Positions 62,597 through 64,000 of a stretch of DNA of 64,000 bases are shown one piece after another. Each line of letters opens with the position of its first letter. Position 1 is the stretch's first letter. Location of the stretch: positions 2,649,777 to 2,713,776 of the forward strand of contig NZ_CP019335.1 of assembly GCF_002813915.1 (NCBI RefSeq), written 5' to 3'. The notes beneath the pieces are model-generated. The model was not told where the DNA came from. It saw only the letters and a program-made list of their open reading frames with translations, and ran no database searches. This DNA is from Tenacibaculum sp. SZ-18. GTDB lineage: Bacteria > Bacteroidota > Bacteroidia > Flavobacteriales > Flavobacteriaceae. Position numbers and translations under genes: made by a program.

Positions 62597-63115
62597 ATGA
62601 AACTAATACTTAAACTGTTACTTGTTTTAACGCTAACAATAACCAGTAGTTGCAACGCACAAAAGAATAAGCTTAGCGAAACAACTCAATCATATTTTAA
62701 TAAATTGCCTGTATTACAAGATAGGGTAACTGATTTTGAGAATATTTTTACTTCAAATCAAAAAGAAAACTTGACTAAAATTATCAAAGATTTCAAAGCA
62801 AAGACTACAAATCAAATAGCAATTGTTTCTGTTAAATCAATTGGTGAATATGAAAACTTTGACAGGTTTTCTCAGGATTTGAGCGACTTTAATGGAGTTG
62901 GGCAAAAGGGTTTAGATAATGGTCTTACCATTGTTTTCAGTAAAAACCTAAGAAAAATTCGAATATCTACAGGAACTGGAACTGAGAAAATACTTACAGA
63001 TAACATGTGTCAAAAAATCTTAAATGAATTAATTTTGCCAGAATTTAGAGAAGGAAAATACTATCAAGGAATCGAAAGTGGATTAAATTCCCTCATTAAA
63101 AATTGGACAAAATGA
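62597..63115 (+). CDS. TPM-domain lipoprotein (chromosomal relative of the cassette TPM)
   Basis: About 172 residues from ATG 62597; ATG 62588 overlaps the previous stop and is possible. Lipobox SSC near residue 20. TPM domain: VTDFENIFTSNQKENLTKII, NQIAIVSVKSIGEYENFD, KKGLDNGLTIVFS-like segment, RKIRISTGTGTEKILTDNMC, LILPEFREGKYYQGIESGLN. It aligns along its length with the cassette protein at 4,645. Coupled with genes on both sides. Confidence 0.85.
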   Translation: MKLILKLLLVLTLTITSSCNAQKNKLSETTQSYFNKLPVLQDRVTDFENIFTSNQKENLTKIIKDFKAKTTNQIAIVSVKSIGEYENFDRFSQDLSDFNGVGQKGLDNGLTIVFSKNLRKIRISTGTGTEKILTDNMCQKILNELILPEFREGKYYQGIESGLNSLIKNWTK

Positions 63116-63537
63116 TTTTATTTCAAAACATATTTGATGATGCTTTTCGATTTTTAACAAGCGATATTTCAAGCTTAAAATTTTTAGCGCTTGTAATTCC
63201 AGCTATGTTTACCGTTGCTTTTATTTTCCTTAATCCACTACTAGAAAAACAAAAGTTTAAAAATCAATTATTAAATAAAAGCATTACCGTTATCGTGAAT
63301 TTCAAAGAAGAACATAATTCTAACGAAAGTGAATATCTTACAGAAGGAATAATTGACAAAATCACCAATGACACTATTGAAATAAAAAGAAAAACTAAAA
63401 CATTATTTCGAGTCCCACTAAATACTGATAACATCTCAATAGGTTCAGAATCAAACTACAACTCAGACTTTACTATATTCTTTACATTGAATAACAAAAA
63501 GGAATTAGATAAAAATAAAGGTATATTAGTAACCTAA
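63112..63537 (+). CDS. Small membrane protein
   Basis: 141 residues from ATG 63112, whose ATG overlaps the TGA of the TPM gene (ATGA). One clear membrane helix (FLALVIPAMFTVAFIFLNPL), then a strand-rich cytosolic or periplasmic domain (ITVIVNFKEEHNSNES, IIDKITNDTIEIKRKTKTLF). No family recognised; probably an operon partner of the TPM protein. Confidence 0.65.
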   Translation: MILFQNIFDDAFRFLTSDISSLKFLALVIPAMFTVAFIFLNPLLEKQKFKNQLLNKSITVIVNFKEEHNSNESEYLTEGIIDKITNDTIEIKRKTKTLFRVPLNTDNISIGSESNYNSDFTIFFTLNNKKELDKNKGILVT

Positions 63538-63540
63538 TTA

Positions 63541-64000
63541 ATCTTCTAATTATGAAACTACTAAAAAAAGTATTCATAAAATCTTAGCAGCCATTCTTGT
63601 ATTACTAATTTTAAGCTTAATCATTATACTATAGGTGGATTCTAACAATACAAGTTATTAGTAAAAAATCATTATTATTAACAGAAGCAGGAAAAACTTC
63701 TCTAATTAAAAAGATGAAAACAGAAATTGAAAAACGACACTTAAAAATTGCGGTAAACTTTTCCATTCCTAAACAACAAAGAAAATCAAGACAATTGGAA
63801 TTAGGATTAAAAGGAGCGGGTTATGTTCTTTTGAACCTAAAAAACCAACAACCAACCAACAATAGCAACAACTGTGGTTGCTCCTGTTGTTATAAAAGAA
63901 GAAGAAACTACTGTTGAAAATATTTCATCTACTCCAGTTATAGACATAACAAAGAATGAAGAGTTAAGTGAATACGAAAAGAAGATGCAAAAACTTGGTT
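63541..64000 (+). pseudogene. Frameshifted or broken coding region at the window edge
   Basis: Several coding-like pieces lie in different frames: an N-terminal helix IHKILAAILVLLILSLIII after a shifted ATG at 63552, a charged piece KMKTEIEKRHLKIAVNF (63714 on), and ATTVVAPVVIKEEETTVEN running off the right edge. Frame changes fall at A-runs. Either a decayed gene or sequencing errors. The open frame at the edge continues beyond the window. Confidence 0.4.

Overview
The window looks like the chromosome of a low-GC Bacteroidota, most likely a marine or aquatic Flavobacteriia. Many predicted proteins carry short lipoprotein signals ending in an L-x-S-C lipobox, gene starts have A-rich leaders instead of Shine-Dalgarno sequences, and the families are typical of that class (TlpA-type thioredoxins, WG-repeat and YwqK/MORN_2 proteins, DUF4375, TPM domain proteins). 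No strain can be named from the sequence alone. Every gene I support is on the + strand.

Bases 1 to about 46,016 read as one long array of integron-type gene cassettes. About 53 modules follow one another. Each begins at a GTT triplet (GTTRRRY, R'), carries usually one short gene on the + strand, and ends in the inverted partner sequence (RYYYAAC, R'') followed by an imperfect inverted repeat (attC). The first 9-14 bases of a module pair with its last 9-14 bases, not with its neighbour's, which is the signature of excisable circular cassettes. I placed 52 attC sites plus the tail of one at the left edge. They fall into sequence families with strikingly quantised lengths (about 52, 67, 132 and 197 nt). 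No integron integrase or attI is in the window; from gene polarity they would lie to the left of base 1.

The cassette cargo is about 38 different genes plus two gene-less cassettes repeated many times: NC1 (about 600 bp, 10 complete copies) and NC2 (457 bp, 3 complete copies and one cut by an IS). Recognisable cargo includes TPM, RraB-like, four DUF4375/DMP19-like proteins (two from a duplicated cassette), DUF6891, a DUF4844-like lipoprotein, SMI1/KNR4 (SUKH), an HsdR-N-type nuclease domain, two HExxH metallopeptidases, a retropepsin-like aspartyl protease, an alpha/beta hydrolase, a DoxX-like membrane protein, an Lnt-like nitrilase and an AAA+/TPR gene pair. About half the cassette proteins have a signal peptide or lipobox. 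Three copies of one 1.3-kb IS3-family element lie in the array.

From about 34 kb to 46 kb the array decays: core triplets are mutated, two cassettes look like deletion fusions, one gene has an internal stop and a thioredoxin gene is wrecked. That fits the distal, oldest end of an integron.

Bases 46,170-64,000 are ordinary chromosome: two thioredoxin-fold lipoproteins, a large BNR/sortilin-like secreted protein, a secreted esterase-like protein, a hexapeptide acetyltransferase, a choloylglycine hydrolase-family enzyme, an Old Yellow Enzyme-type oxidoreductase, a lipoyl-type domain protein, TPR and WG-repeat proteins, and a TPM lipoprotein. Two of these (the 57,334 lipoprotein and the 62,597 TPM protein) resemble cassette-borne proteins at 3,777 and 4,645, linking cargo to the flanking chromosome.
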